A DNA stretch of 64,000 nt, from the NCBI GenBank assembly GCA_963701675.1, contig OY969623.1, forward strand, positions 310,001 to 374,000, written 5' to 3'. A program made the translations under genes and the position numbers. The stretch's first letter is position 1; each line of letters begins with the position of its first letter. Origin of the DNA: G963701675 sp963701675 (lineage in GTDB: Bacteria; Planctomycetota; Planctomycetia; Gemmatales; Gemmataceae). A model generated the notes under the pieces. The model worked only from the letters and a program-made list of their open reading frames with translations, made no database searches and had not been told where the DNA came from. This document shows positions 33,947-42,340 of the stretch, piece by piece.

Positions 33947-35194
33947 ATGGCTTCGCTCGAACTTCGTTCCCGACGTTATCGCATCGTTTTTCGCTATGGC
34001 GGACAAAAGTTCTTTTGCGCTCTGAGAACCTCAGACCGCCGTGAGGCCGAGGGGTGCCTCGTTCGCCTGGAGGAAAACCTCCGACTCCTTGCGCGTGGAC
34101 GAATTCAGCTTCCGCCCGATGCTGACCTTTCAACATTCCTTCTCTCCGATGGTCGCGCCACAAGCAAGCCAACGGCGCCTCCACGATTACTCACGCTCGA
34201 CGAGCTGTGTCAGCGTTACCTCGCACTCCATTCAAATGGAGCGCTGGAACCCAACTCGCTGGCAACCGTTGAGATGCACTTGCGCCACTTTCGCCGAACC
34301 CTAGGCGATGATTTTCAAGTGGCCCGCCTAACGCAGAGCGAGCTACAGCGGCACATTGCTGACCGTTCTCAGAAGAAGGGGGCACGGGGTCGTCGGTTGA
34401 GCACCGTAACGCTTCGCAAAGAAATGGGCAGTTTCCGCGCCGTCTGGAATTGGGCAGCCCGTGGCGGCTTCCTCGTCGGTGAATTCCCCAACAAGGGAGT
34501 TGTTTACCCCAAGACCGATGAAAAACCGCCATTCCAAACGTGGGAAGAAATCGAGCGCCAACTTGTGCGGAGCGAGCACAACGAGCACGCCAAACGCGAG
34601 CTTTGGGAGTGTTTGTTTCTGAAGACTGAGCAGATACAGGAACTGCTTGACTACGTGCGTGTTGTCCCGCTTCAGCCGTTCATTTATCCGATGTTCTGTT
34701 TTGCCGCTCATACAGGTGCACGCCGAAGTGAGATCATACGCTGTCTCGTCTCAGACGTGGATCTTGAGCGTCGAGCTGTTCTGTTACGTGAAAAGAAACG
34801 GGCTCGCGGACAACGCACCCACAGGTGGGTGCCACTGTCACCGTTTCTTTCCACGGCCCTGAACGAATGGTTTGGCCGACATCCAGGAGGCGCCGAATTG
34901 TTCTGCCAGTCGCTCCACGTACGCCACAGCAAGTCGAGGCGGATCGTCTTCGGACCAGTCACCCGGAACGAGGCCAATGACCACTTTCGAAGGGCCGTCG
35001 CCGGAAGTAAATGGGAATGCCTTCGCGGATGGCATGTCTTCCGGCATTCATTTGCATCGAACTGTGCGGCCAAAGGTGTCGATCAGCGGCTAATCGACGC
35101 CTGGATGGGACACCAGACGGAAGAAATGCGCAAACGCTACCGCCACCTGTTTCCCGATCAGCAGCGGGTTGCAATAGCGACCGTATTCGCATGA
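33947..35194 (+). CDS. tRNA-Leu-associated tyrosine integrase
   Basis: A 415-aa integrase with start at 33947 (GGAGG 5 bases upstream); longer frames reach 33842. It opens with a basic AP2/Arm-type segment (LELRSRRYRIVFRYGGQKF). The core-binding domain spans about 90-190. Catalytic residues: Arg in TGARRSEI, Lys in REKKRARGQ, HxxR in HVFRHSFAS, His in WMGHQTEEM and Tyr in KRYRHLF. Its place next to the tRNA-Leu fragment indicates that tRNA-Leu is its target. Similar integrases are common in planctomycete genomes. Confidence 0.88.
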   Translation: MASLELRSRRYRIVFRYGGQKFFCALRTSDRREAEGCLVRLEENLRLLARGRIQLPPDADLSTFLLSDGRATSKPTAPPRLLTLDELCQRYLALHSNGALEPNSLATVEMHLRHFRRTLGDDFQVARLTQSELQRHIADRSQKKGARGRRLSTVTLRKEMGSFRAVWNWAARGGFLVGEFPNKGVVYPKTDEKPPFQTWEEIERQLVRSEHNEHAKRELWECLFLKTEQIQELLDYVRVVPLQPFIYPMFCFAAHTGARRSEIIRCLVSDVDLERRAVLLREKKRARGQRTHRWVPLSPFLSTALNEWFGRHPGGAELFCQSLHVRHSKSRRIVFGPVTRNEANDHFRRAVAGSKWECLRGWHVFRHSFASNCAAKGVDQRLIDAWMGHQTEEMRKRYRHLFPDQQRVAIATVFA

Positions 35195-35272
35195 TAAGCT
35201 AGCTGCCGGAAACAGGTCCGGGGCCTCGCCGGACCGAGCACGCCATGATTGACCCGTAAGCGACACGAGTGT

Positions 35273-36022
35273 TCAGCGGGATACCATGTCAGGCCATAGT
35301 AATTCGCCCTTAACTTGCGTGGTCGTAGATCTCTTCAGCAACTCTCTCCGCCCGAATAACACTTCCTGCCCCATAACGGCCGCTGCAAGCCGACAAAAAC
35401 GCTCCTCAATCTCAATACCCACGGCTTGAAGCCCGAAATCTTTCGCCGCGCGTAACGTGCTGCCACTGCCCATGAAGGGGTCCAGAACAACCCCTGACTC
35501 GGGCGCATAAGCTTGCAGCAGCGGGTAAAGAGCCGTCACGGGCTTCTGATTCGGGTGAAATGCGTTTTGCTCGCGCTCCCATTCAATCGTATCGCTAATG
35601 GTCTCCGCAGGAATCAATGGGTTTCCCTTGGCCAGCAGGTAGGCCGTCTCGTGCTGCCCGCGGCTAAAACGTCCAAGACCCCAAACGTTCTTAACAAACG
35701 CGAGATGACTCACCAGCCGGAAACCAATTTCCTTCCATGTTCCGACAAAGAGGTCAGCGTGAGGCCAGCCGTAAAAGGACACGCACAACGAGTCCGGCTT
35801 GAGGACGCGGAATACTTCTTCAAAGATCGGCCGCAACCAACCGGCGTTGTCGTCGCCAACAATGATTCGCCGTGGCGCGTCCCAACGTCCTTGGTAATTG
35901 ACCAGATAAGGCGGGTCGGTAAGCACAAGATCAAATGATTCGGCAAGAAATGTCGGCATGATTTGCAAGCAGTCGCCGTGGTAAATGGCGATGCCGTTAT
36001 GACAGTAGAACGGAGCCCACAT
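35273..36022 (-). CDS. Orphan DNA methyltransferase (beta type)
   Basis: A 249-aa enzyme with catalytic DPPY at residues 36-39 (VLTDPPYLVNY), then SAM motif LDPFMGSGSTLRAA near 183-197. The motif order and length are those of small type II beta-class N6-adenine (or N4-cytosine) methyltransferases of phages and plasmids. Its start codon overlaps the end of the HTH gene by one base, so both are one transcript. No cognate nuclease is adjacent. The C-terminal 40 residues are basic. Confidence 0.85.
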   Translation of the reverse strand: MWAPFYCHNGIAIYHGDCLQIMPTFLAESFDLVLTDPPYLVNYQGRWDAPRRIIVGDDNAGWLRPIFEEVFRVLKPDSLCVSFYGWPHADLFVGTWKEIGFRLVSHLAFVKNVWGLGRFSRGQHETAYLLAKGNPLIPAETISDTIEWEREQNAFHPNQKPVTALYPLLQAYAPESGVVLDPFMGSGSTLRAAKDFGLQAVGIEIEERFCRLAAAVMGQEVLFGRRELLKRSTTTQVKGELLWPDMVSR

Positions 36023-36330
36023 CACGCGCTCCCTCGGCGAAACGCTGCAAAGGACGCGTAGGGAAGTAGACCGTGGTTGCGAATGCGGTCCAGCTCGCCG
36101 TGGGATATGACCCACTCCTGAGAAAGTCCTCGGCCGCATTCGCGCTTCTTGGCGTTCACCCGGCCCAGCCGGCACCATTCACGGACCGTGAACTCGGCTC
36201 GGCCGAGGAGTTCCGCAACCTCCGTTGTTGAATACCACTCTTTCACCATGCGCTGACGTACGAGCATTGCAAGCGCCGTCTCTAGGCGTTCGAGCCGTTC
36301 CAATAAAACATGCAATTCTTGGCTGCTCAT
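36022..36330 (-). CDS. MerR/excisionase-like helix-turn-helix protein
   Basis: About 102 aa. An N-terminal heptad helix (LERLERLETAL) precedes a winged HTH: KEWYSTTEVAELLGRAEFTVREWCRLGRV, then a wing with RECGRG and EWVISHGEL. This exact domain with the helical prefix is widespread in planctomycetes. Start at 36330 is preferred because it overlaps the stop of the 67-aa gene by 4 bases; ATG at 36339 is the alternative. It may regulate the methyltransferase behind it or act as an excisionase for the integrase at 33.9 kb. Confidence 0.8.
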   Translation of the reverse strand: MSSQELHVLLERLERLETALAMLVRQRMVKEWYSTTEVAELLGRAEFTVREWCRLGRVNAKKRECGRGLSQEWVISHGELDRIRNHGLLPYASFAAFRRGSA

Positions 36331-36530
36331 TGGCGGCATGGTTCCATCAGACTCTTACGAAAGCGGTCGCGCTCCACATCGACAGCGCGCTCTACCTCTT
36401 CTTCAAGGATGAAAAGTAATCCGCGATGAAATTCCTGCTTGGCATCTTCGACTACGCACGGACAGTAAGCACGAACCCATTGATGCAATCGGTTCCTGCA
36501 TTCGTAACTAAGGCAGGATTTCGGCGCCAT
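36327..36530 (-). CDS. Small hypothetical protein, 67 aa
   Basis: The frame from ATG 36530 ends within ATGA of the HTH gene start. The N-terminus has three Cys residues (CLSYEC, then CPC), the remainder is a charged amphipathic helix rich in Glu, Arg and Val. No family is recognised. Coupling to the HTH gene is the main support. Confidence 0.5.
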   Translation of the reverse strand: MAPKSCLSYECRNRLHQWVRAYCPCVVEDAKQEFHRGLLFILEEEVERAVDVERDRFRKSLMEPCRQ

Positions 36531-36584
36531 GGCCGTCCCCCGTGGACTCGACTGAGCAATGCATGCTTGCGTGCATGGCCGCGA

Positions 36585-36827
36585 TCAAAATCGCTCTTGT
36601 CGATTCGCCTGCACGTGCAGAAAAATCCATGTATGCGCGAGATCGAGGACTCGACGAAGCGTCGGCAGATCGTCTCGTCCAAAGCGCGCCGATCGCTTCC
36701 AGACGTCACCGTTTCGGAACAAACGCGTGACCGTAACCTGATGACGCACACCGCACCCCGTGCGGCGGACCCAAATCGAAGCCACAATAAGTCCAAGTCG
36801 AATTTGATGTAAAGGACGCCTGTTCAT
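36585..36827 (-). CDS. Small protein of the 'AsIW' family, copy 1 (80 aa)
   Basis: The start at 36827 has GAGGAAG upstream. The protein has the pattern shared by three genes of this window: a short basic lead, IRLGLIVASIWVR, a strand with VTVTRLF, then KRSARFGRDDLPTLRRVLDLAHTWI. The related copies are at 38233-38490 and 51828-52142. The fold should be a small beta sheet followed by one helix. I know such proteins as frequent, uncharacterised planctomycete genes. Function unknown; the ssDNA- or RNA-binding idea is only a guess. Confidence 0.7.
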   Translation of the reverse strand: MNRRPLHQIRLGLIVASIWVRRTGCGVRHQVTVTRLFRNGDVWKRSARFGRDDLPTLRRVLDLAHTWIFLHVQANRQERF

Positions 36828-36915
36828 GCCGACTTCCTCGCTCCTAGCCCTGGCCTGTCGCCAACGCTCAGCTAAGCTGTCATCGTTATTCAACTTGGCA
36901 CTGTTTGCATTTCCT

Positions 36916-36951
36916 GAAAAAGGGAGCGCCCGCCGTTTTGGCGAGCGCTCC
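36916..36951 (-). terminator. Rho-independent terminator
   Basis: On the minus strand GGAGCGCTCGCC-aaaac-GGCGGGCGCTCC forms a stem of about 12 bp with a single mismatch, directly followed by CTTTTTC. It lies just after the stop of the 78-aa gene at 36955. Confidence 0.85.
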
Positions 36952-36954
36952 TGA

Positions 36955-37191
36955 TTACGCGACTGATCGACGGTGGGCCTCGACGATACCGGGCCAAAAC
37001 AGTTTCATGTCTTCGCAACTCCGCGAAACAGAACACTGCAGGATGGCCACGTAATCATCGAGATCATCTCCCCACCGTGCTAACACGAATCCACGACAGC
37101 GGTAGAGATCATTCCACCTCTCCCCATCGTGGTATCGACCGAGATAGCTACACCACGCGCAATCAAAGTGTTTATATAATGGCTGTTCCAT
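36955..37191 (-). CDS. Hypothetical protein with CxxC motif, 78 aa
   Basis: AAGGAGG precedes ATG at 37191. Residues 10-14 are CAWC, followed by YLGRYHDGERWNDLYRC, which could complete a metal site with the Cys near residue 32. Then an acidic GDDLDDYVAILQC segment. It ends at a clear terminator, so it closes its transcription unit. No family is recognised. Confidence 0.7.
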   Translation of the reverse strand: MEQPLYKHFDCAWCSYLGRYHDGERWNDLYRCRGFVLARWGDDLDDYVAILQCSVSRSCEDMKLFWPGIVEAHRRSVA

Positions 37192-37272
37192 CGCACTTTC
37201 CTCCTTCCATGTTGTTAATAAGAGGACGATTTACCCTTCGAAGGCCCGGCCGAAGCCGAGCCGTGCTGACGA

Positions 37273-37644
37273 TCAGTCTTCATCCGGAAGCATGACCGTC
37301 AGCACTGGTTCACCGTCGTCACCGGGCCCGCACAACGCCTTGAGCAAGACCAATTCCAGCCGTTCCTCGTCGTTTCGGACGTATAGCTGAAACAGGGTCA
37401 CGTCAGTTCGGTCATGCGGTCGCCGTCTGCGGATGGCAACATAGAGCATCCAGAGGATGTCCCAGAGCCTCCCCGCTTCATCCTGTGCGCTGACACCTTC
37501 GGGAACTCGAACATACTGTTCCCAGACCGCGCGGGTGAGGGCCGTGGGATACATGAAGTTGGCCCTTAGCGCAGTCTCCGTTACGTCAATTAGCACTCCA
37601 TCGCTGAGGGCTTGCGCCCTCGTGTAGCAGTAGATAAGTACCAT
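37273..37644 (-). CDS. DUF6573-type protein
   Basis: The 123-aa protein matches a family of plasmid- and phage-borne proteins known to me as DUF6573: YTRAQALSDGVLIDVTETAL, then YPTALTRAVWEQYV, GRLWDILWMLYVAIRR, and the terminal LKALCGPGDDGEPVLTVMLP. Function is unknown. CGGAG lies upstream of the start. It is followed by the 78-aa gene after 81 bases. Confidence 0.8.
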   Translation of the reverse strand: MVLIYCYTRAQALSDGVLIDVTETALRANFMYPTALTRAVWEQYVRVPEGVSAQDEAGRLWDILWMLYVAIRRRRPHDRTDVTLFQLYVRNDEERLELVLLKALCGPGDDGEPVLTVMLPDED

Positions 37645-38232
37645 CGTGGTTTTCTCCGTTTTTGCGACGGCCTGAGCTTAACACCTCCTGGTCGCCGCGG
37701 GATTTTCAACTTGCCAAACGCCGAACAGCGTCTCGCACTTTCTTTCATCCTTGTTTGCATTCTTCTTCCCCATCTGGACTTGATTTCAACGTGAACGTAC
37801 CTGATTCGCCTCCCCGTGGATGAACGTCCACGGGTCATGCGCCGTAAGACTGGAAGATCATCTCTTCCAAGCCCGATGACGCCTGTCAGCGGTCGTCGTT
37901 CGCCATGTGAACAAATGCGATGGTGAAGAGGGACCGGAACAAGGTCGTCCGGCCCCCAAAACCTGAGTTACTTCGCAAAACCGGCCCGTGCGGTCAGAAA
38001 AACGTCGCAGCCTGATGGTCGTGACAGAGCAGTGGTTTCAGGCTATGATCCCAAACTCCTCTTCGTAGCTGACCCAGACGCTGTGACTTCCGCCGCACAT
38101 TGGGCGCCGCCAGGACGTACGTTGAAGGGGCGTGTCGCACCAAGTTGGGTGCAATAGGTGAATGCAAGCCTGATGCGACAACGACAACTTCAAAGTTATC
38201 CGACTGACGAGCAGGGATTCGTGCAGGCTTCT
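37645..38232. other. Intergenic region with a perfect hairpin
   Basis: CCCGTGGA-tgaacg-TCCACGGG (37813-37834) is a perfect 8-bp hairpin upstream of the DUF6573 gene, without a T-tract. A minus-strand 31-codon frame near 37681-37776 and a TTG-started 93-codon frame at 37994-38275 exist but neither has ribosome-site support or protein-like composition. I see no further gene. Confidence 0.4.
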
Positions 38233-38490
38233 TCAGGAGCACTCGACCCCGTCGTCCGTCGACTGTCGGTTCCAAATCCAGGCGTATGCCATCTCAAGAA
38301 TTTTTGAAACGATCGGGAGGTCGTCTCTTCTAAAAGACGTACTGTCCTTCCAATCGCCATTGTCCTTGTAGAGCCGAGACACCTGGACGCTAAACCAAAC
38401 GTCCTGTGTCTTCTCCTTGCTCGAATTGGCCCATATCGACGCCCGGATGCGTCCCAACTTCAGAACTTGGACCGGTCTTTGTTTTTCCAT
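38233..38490 (-). CDS. Small protein of the 'AsIW' family, copy 2 (85 aa)
   Basis: GAGGTG precedes ATG at 38490. The sequence follows the same pattern as the copy at 36.6 kb: VLKLGRIRASIWANS, a strand with VQVSRLYKDNG, then KDSTSFRRDDLPIVSKILEMAYAWI. It is the copy closest to the consensus I know from planctomycetes. Function unknown. Confidence 0.72.
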   Translation of the reverse strand: MEKQRPVQVLKLGRIRASIWANSSKEKTQDVWFSVQVSRLYKDNGDWKDSTSFRRDDLPIVSKILEMAYAWIWNRQSTDDGVECS

Positions 38491-38641
38491 AACACCTCTT
38501 TCTCAATTACGAGTCCATGCCGCAGACCCTTCCGCTGGTATGGCCTCACATGTTTGTCAACGCGCCGTTTCCAAAACGACGCCCGAAGCGTGGGCTGTCC
38601 GGAGACAGCCCGAAAACCAGAGAAACAACCTGTGTGCAAAC

Positions 38642-39001
38642 CTACCGGCGAGCGGCTCTGGCTTCGCGCCGTTCGTCGATAAACACTCGTGCCTGCGCGA
38701 TCACCTTGTCGAGATCGTCGAGCTCCTCAATTCCGATGTAATCGGAGAGGACAAGCTCTCGTGAACCCGACTTCCAGCGGCCGAACCTCACGACATACGC
38801 GATGCGGCTCCAATTCCCGGCGGGATAAATGAGAGCACCGACGTTGTTGTGAGTGATCTGCTTTATCTCTTTCGGCAGCGGGCCGTTGTGATAAAGCAGG
38901 CCACAAGTTCGGCAGAAGCGGTCGTCCACATGAAGCGGAAACAACCAACTCCAAGGCCATCTAGTGCGCCAACGTTTTCTTCCATGACGGACACGGTACA
39001 T
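38642..39001 (-). CDS. Hypothetical protein, 119 aa
   Basis: The start at 39001 has GGGAGG 8 bases upstream; longer frames reach 39067. The N-terminus is Arg/Trp-rich. CRTC at about residues 30-33 is a potential half zinc site. The C-terminal half (YVVRFGRWKSGSRELVLSDYIGIEELDDLDKVIAQARVFI) recalls the strand-helix end of the AsIW-type proteins, so it may be a distant relative with an added domain. Function unknown. Confidence 0.6.
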   Translation of the reverse strand: MYRVRHGRKRWRTRWPWSWLFPLHVDDRFCRTCGLLYHNGPLPKEIKQITHNNVGALIYPAGNWSRIAYVVRFGRWKSGSRELVLSDYIGIEELDDLDKVIAQARVFIDERREARAARR

Positions 39002-39118
39002 TACTGGTTCCTCCCAGTAACTCGACAGCATGCTTTCCCTGAAAGTCAGCTGCCTACGGTTTGACACAAAGACCGAAAACGCCCCGTTGTTTTTCCGTGC
39101 TCCCGGGGTAAGGAGCGA

Positions 39119-39865
39119 TCAAAACCCCAGTGGGGAGTGTTGCGGAGCTTTGGGCGGTGGAGCGATGAGATACAGAAGATCGGGAATAGCGATTACGCGA
39201 ACCGAAACCGGCGGCATATCTTCGTGCTTCGAAAGTGCAACGCCCAGCCGTTCCGCTTTCTGCGGTAGCGCCGTCACGAGCGTCATCTCAAACCCCCCAC
39301 AATCGACAAGCGCCCGAAAGCCCGAGTGCGTGTAGTATTCTTCCAGGTCGACGCGAAATCGTTTGAGTACCCGATCCCAATGCCCGGAGCCGCCGGTATC
39401 GATTCGGAGAAATCCAAGCACCGGCTTGGCAGGCTCGGGGTCAACGTAGTAGCTCGTTGACGCGCCTACTTCATAAAGGTCCGGAAACTGTGCTTTGAAT
39501 TCATGAACCATCAGCCGACATCTTTTGTGTTTGCTCAAACAGCAAAACGCAAGGAACCCGTAGGCCCGAATCTTTGCCAATTCAGAAAGCGGGCCGCTTC
39601 GTTCGCGCACTTCCTCTGAATGACCTATTTCTCCATCGCCGGCGACATTCTGCAGGCCCTGTTGTGTAAGGAAGACGTATCGGCGCCGTCCAAACAATGG
39701 AGCTGTGCCGAGATCTCCTTCAATCACCAGTTGTTCGAGCGTGCGTTCCGCTGCCTTTCGCGTTGAGCACGTAGCAGGATAATTCAGCCGAACGACATCC
39801 GCGGCCGTCATGCGGTAGCGATTCACATGATTCAGCAACTCATTGCGAAACTTCGGTGCGATCAT
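39119..39865 (-). CDS. Winged-helix, replication-relaxation-like protein (intact copy)
   Basis: A 248-aa protein with AGGGA upstream of ATG 39865. Residues 5-65 form a winged helix (HVNRYRMTAADVVRL, then AERTLEQLVIEGDLG and a RRRYVFLTQQG wing). The remainder has an alpha/beta part ending VRVIAIPDLLYLIAPPPK. The combination is reminiscent of proteins called replication-relaxation family on mobile elements, but no catalytic tyrosine can be named. It is the last gene of a three-gene set (coupling ATPase, 207-aa protein, this one). A frameshifted paralogue lies at 44710-45352. Confidence 0.65.
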   Translation of the reverse strand: MIAPKFRNELLNHVNRYRMTAADVVRLNYPATCSTRKAAERTLEQLVIEGDLGTAPLFGRRRYVFLTQQGLQNVAGDGEIGHSEEVRERSGPLSELAKIRAYGFLAFCCLSKHKRCRLMVHEFKAQFPDLYEVGASTSYYVDPEPAKPVLGFLRIDTGGSGHWDRVLKRFRVDLEEYYTHSGFRALVDCGGFEMTLVTALPQKAERLGVALSKHEDMPPVSVRVIAIPDLLYLIAPPPKAPQHSPLGF

Positions 39866-39874
39866 GCGATGTCC

Positions 39875-40498
39875 CTAGAAAAGCTCATAGGCGAGGTCAT
39901 GTTCCTCGCAATGTTGATGAAAGCTCTGGATCTGCTTCGGAGAATAACGGCCCGCTGCCTCGACGGCGCGCTGAGGCCGGCTGTGCTTGTCGACAAGGAA
40001 GGCATCGGGATCCTTGATCCGGAAGCCAGCCTTCGGCAGTGCCGCCTCACCTACCCAGCACATTGCCTGTTTGTAAAAATGCGTGCGATAAAACACGTAC
40101 ACTTCGCCTAACAACAAGTCATGGTCACGATGATGAAGTGCCGGAAGCCCTCCTCCTCGGCAGCCAAAAAGATTAGTGGCAAGTTTAGTGGCGAAGTAAA
40201 CCTCCACTGGCTGGGCCGGTTCTTGCCACCGGCGTCGAGCCGCCGCGCTAACAGCTTCAGCATCAGGCGGCCTCTTCCCTGGACGCCAATCAAACAGCGG
40301 ACGCTCGACCCTTATAAGCCGAGCGTTCACGATTGTCCGCGCCAGCAACGAGCACGACACGAGGTAGGTCAGTCGATCAGAAACCGAGCGATCCGATGAC
40401 GATTCTGGCCACGAGATACGCTTGTTCTGGTCGAATGTAAGCAGCGGAACTCGGCATGCGTGCGTTTCGACAATGTCAAGGTCGCGGTGAGTGTACAT
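39875..40498 (-). CDS. Hypothetical protein, 207 aa, possible nuclease-like C-terminus (intact copy)
   Basis: ATG 40498 is preferred because it aligns with the GTG start of the paralogue at 45970; ATG 40522, right after the ATPase stop, is the alternative. Conserved blocks shared with the paralogue are RVPLLTFDQ, RVERPLFDWRPG and the C-terminal PDAFLVDKHSRPQRAVEAAGRYSPKQIQSFHQHC...YELF. The tail PDA-x(n)-E-x-x-G-x-Y is compatible with a PD-(D/E)xK-like or replication-relaxation-type fold, but this is not proved. It lies 24 bases after the ATPase gene and 9 before the winged-helix gene. Confidence 0.65.
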   Translation of the reverse strand: MYTHRDLDIVETHACRVPLLTFDQNKRISWPESSSDRSVSDRLTYLVSCSLLARTIVNARLIRVERPLFDWRPGKRPPDAEAVSAAARRRWQEPAQPVEVYFATKLATNLFGCRGGGLPALHHRDHDLLLGEVYVFYRTHFYKQAMCWVGEAALPKAGFRIKDPDAFLVDKHSRPQRAVEAAGRYSPKQIQSFHQHCEEHDLAYELF

Positions 40499-40522
40499 GT
40501 TGTGCGTCTCGTTTCTCTTCAT

Positions 40523-42031
40523 TCACTCATGTGATGGGCGCGGTTTAGATCGGCTCTGAGGCGCCGGGGGTACTTTCTTGCGTGGACCGACGGGCCTGCG
40601 GATGATTTCCCTTTCAATCGTGACACTAGACGAAGGAGTTGTTTGCACGGTGTTGTTTGCGACTATTTCCGGCACAATCGCTCCGTCTTCCGGAGCCGGC
40701 CACCCCGATTCTCGACGGCGCTTGAATTCGTCTGCAGTGATGTGAAAATCGGTGCGGAGAATTTGTGGGAAGCCGCCCCACTGAACGAACCCCAGGTCTT
40801 GATTGACTGTTAACAACGAGAGTTTTGGATGCGCCGATACGAGCTTCACGTGGTTTAACGGTATCCTTGGTGTCAACGTATCCGTAGCCGAAGCCCTCGT
40901 GAGGCCAAACCCTGCAAACCCTGGCCGGTATGTCCAGTTCCTCCGCATACTAACTCCACTGGTTTCCGCCACCCGAAGCTGCTCGACTGGATCGGCAACG
41001 TTGAAATTCCACTGGACTCGACACAATGAGATGGTCGGCCGAAAATCTGCGTCTTTTGTTACCAAGGCTTGAATTGTTTGGTTTGCCAAGATCAGCGCTA
41101 TCCCCAGACTCCTCGCCTGCTCCACAATGACCGCCAGGCTTTTGGCAACCGCGCGCTGGAACTCGTCCAGGATTAGGACGACGAACACTGGCCGCTGACT
41201 CTGAGCGGCTGCCGAGAAAAAGCTGTGAATCCAGAGCCGACACGTGATTCCAACAATGTCATTTTCTATCGCACTCGAATGTCGCCAAAAAATGACCTGA
41301 GGAGTCCTGAATGAAGATGACAGCCTCATCCCTTGGGCATTGCCAACGACATTGAGCGGTTCGATGGCAGCAAGGCGCCTTGCGCCGAGCCATCCTTCCA
41401 GTCCCGCTTCGCGAATCGCTGGGTGCAGTCCGTCATGTTTTTCGTGCATTATGACTCGTCCAACAGCGTCAAGCAGCTCTCGAAATGACCGGATGTTCGG
41501 CCACCGTTCGAACACCCGTTGAAAGCACTCAAATTTTGCTCCCTCGTACCAACCCGGCCCGTACCCGGTAAGCCCGTGGGAACTACCCAGCGCGGCGGCA
41601 ATACAACCGGCTCGTTGCAATGGATTAAGACCCGACCAGAAATCCTGTTCAAATAGGTTGAATGTGTGCGTCGCGTGTCCTACTTGGTCGTAATAGAGTT
41701 GCAGTGGAAGCCGCTGACCCGTGAGTGCGTACAGCCGATCTCGACCAGCTAAGCACGCCATCAAGAGTTCAGGTGTGTCACCTTTCAGGTCGCCAACAAT
41801 TACGCTTACATCGCCAAACGAAATGAATTGTTCGATCAGATTGCATAACGTTGCAGTTTTCCCGCAACCTGGCGCGCCCTCGAGGTACGCATGTGCCTGC
41901 CAGCTTTGTCGATGCACGAGAGCAGGACTCTCGTCGCTAACGACATGACCAAGCATCAGGCTATTTCGTTCGGTTTCGTTTTTTGAGCGACGTAAGGCTA
42001 GCGCTCGTTCAAACCACGGCATGTAACCCAT
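40523..42031 (-). CDS. TraG/VirD4-like ATPase of the second transfer module
   Basis: A 502-aa P-loop ATPase: Walker A GAPGCGKT at residues 52-59, an acidic GDLKGD strand near 80, Walker B FVVLILDEFQ near 282-291 and an ANQTIQAL sensor segment near 315. It lacks N-terminal membrane helices and ends in a proline/Arg-rich tail. AGGAG precedes the start. It differs clearly from the coupling ATPase at 3.5 kb. It heads the intact three-gene set and probably pumps DNA through a channel made by the membrane proteins encoded at 42.3-46.7 kb. A broken copy of its 5' end lies directly upstream. Confidence 0.8.
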   Translation of the reverse strand: MGYMPWFERALALRRSKNETERNSLMLGHVVSDESPALVHRQSWQAHAYLEGAPGCGKTATLCNLIEQFISFGDVSVIVGDLKGDTPELLMACLAGRDRLYALTGQRLPLQLYYDQVGHATHTFNLFEQDFWSGLNPLQRAGCIAAALGSSHGLTGYGPGWYEGAKFECFQRVFERWPNIRSFRELLDAVGRVIMHEKHDGLHPAIREAGLEGWLGARRLAAIEPLNVVGNAQGMRLSSSFRTPQVIFWRHSSAIENDIVGITCRLWIHSFFSAAAQSQRPVFVVLILDEFQRAVAKSLAVIVEQARSLGIALILANQTIQALVTKDADFRPTISLCRVQWNFNVADPVEQLRVAETSGVSMRRNWTYRPGFAGFGLTRASATDTLTPRIPLNHVKLVSAHPKLSLLTVNQDLGFVQWGGFPQILRTDFHITADEFKRRRESGWPAPEDGAIVPEIVANNTVQTTPSSSVTIEREIIRRPVGPRKKVPPAPQSRSKPRPSHE

Positions 42032-42149
42032 CGATCACTCCTGTATCGATATTCGCAAGCGCCGCAACTACGGGGCTAAAGTCAGCCACGCCTGTCTTGA
42101 CGCTTACCCTCAATGTCAACCCGCAAGGCTGTCACCGCTCAGATCAACT

Positions 42150-42340
42150 TTTTCACCTACATCGCCAAACGCTATGAGCTGTTTGATCAGATTGCACAAC
42201 AACATTGGCGCCTTCTCGCGGCCTGACGGCCCCTGAAGATACGCATGTGCCTGCCAGCTTTGTCGATGCACGAGTGCAGGCTGTTGTTGCTGACGACCTT
42301 ACCCAGCATCGGGCCATTTTGCTCGGTTCTCATCCTTTAC
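42150..42340 (-). pseudogene. Truncated 5' remnant of a second TraG-like ATPase
   Basis: The minus-strand translation contains LVHRQSWQAHAYLQGPSGREKAPM and CNLIKQLIAFGDVG, matching residues 38-77 of the intact ATPase (LVHRQSWQAHAYLEGAPGCGKTAT, CNLIEQFISFGDVS). The nucleotide match is also clear: TGTGCCTGCCAGCTTTGTCGATGCACGAG is shared with 41888 on. The remnant's P-loop is destroyed and one codon longer, and the frame is interrupted by stops on both sides. Confidence 0.8.
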
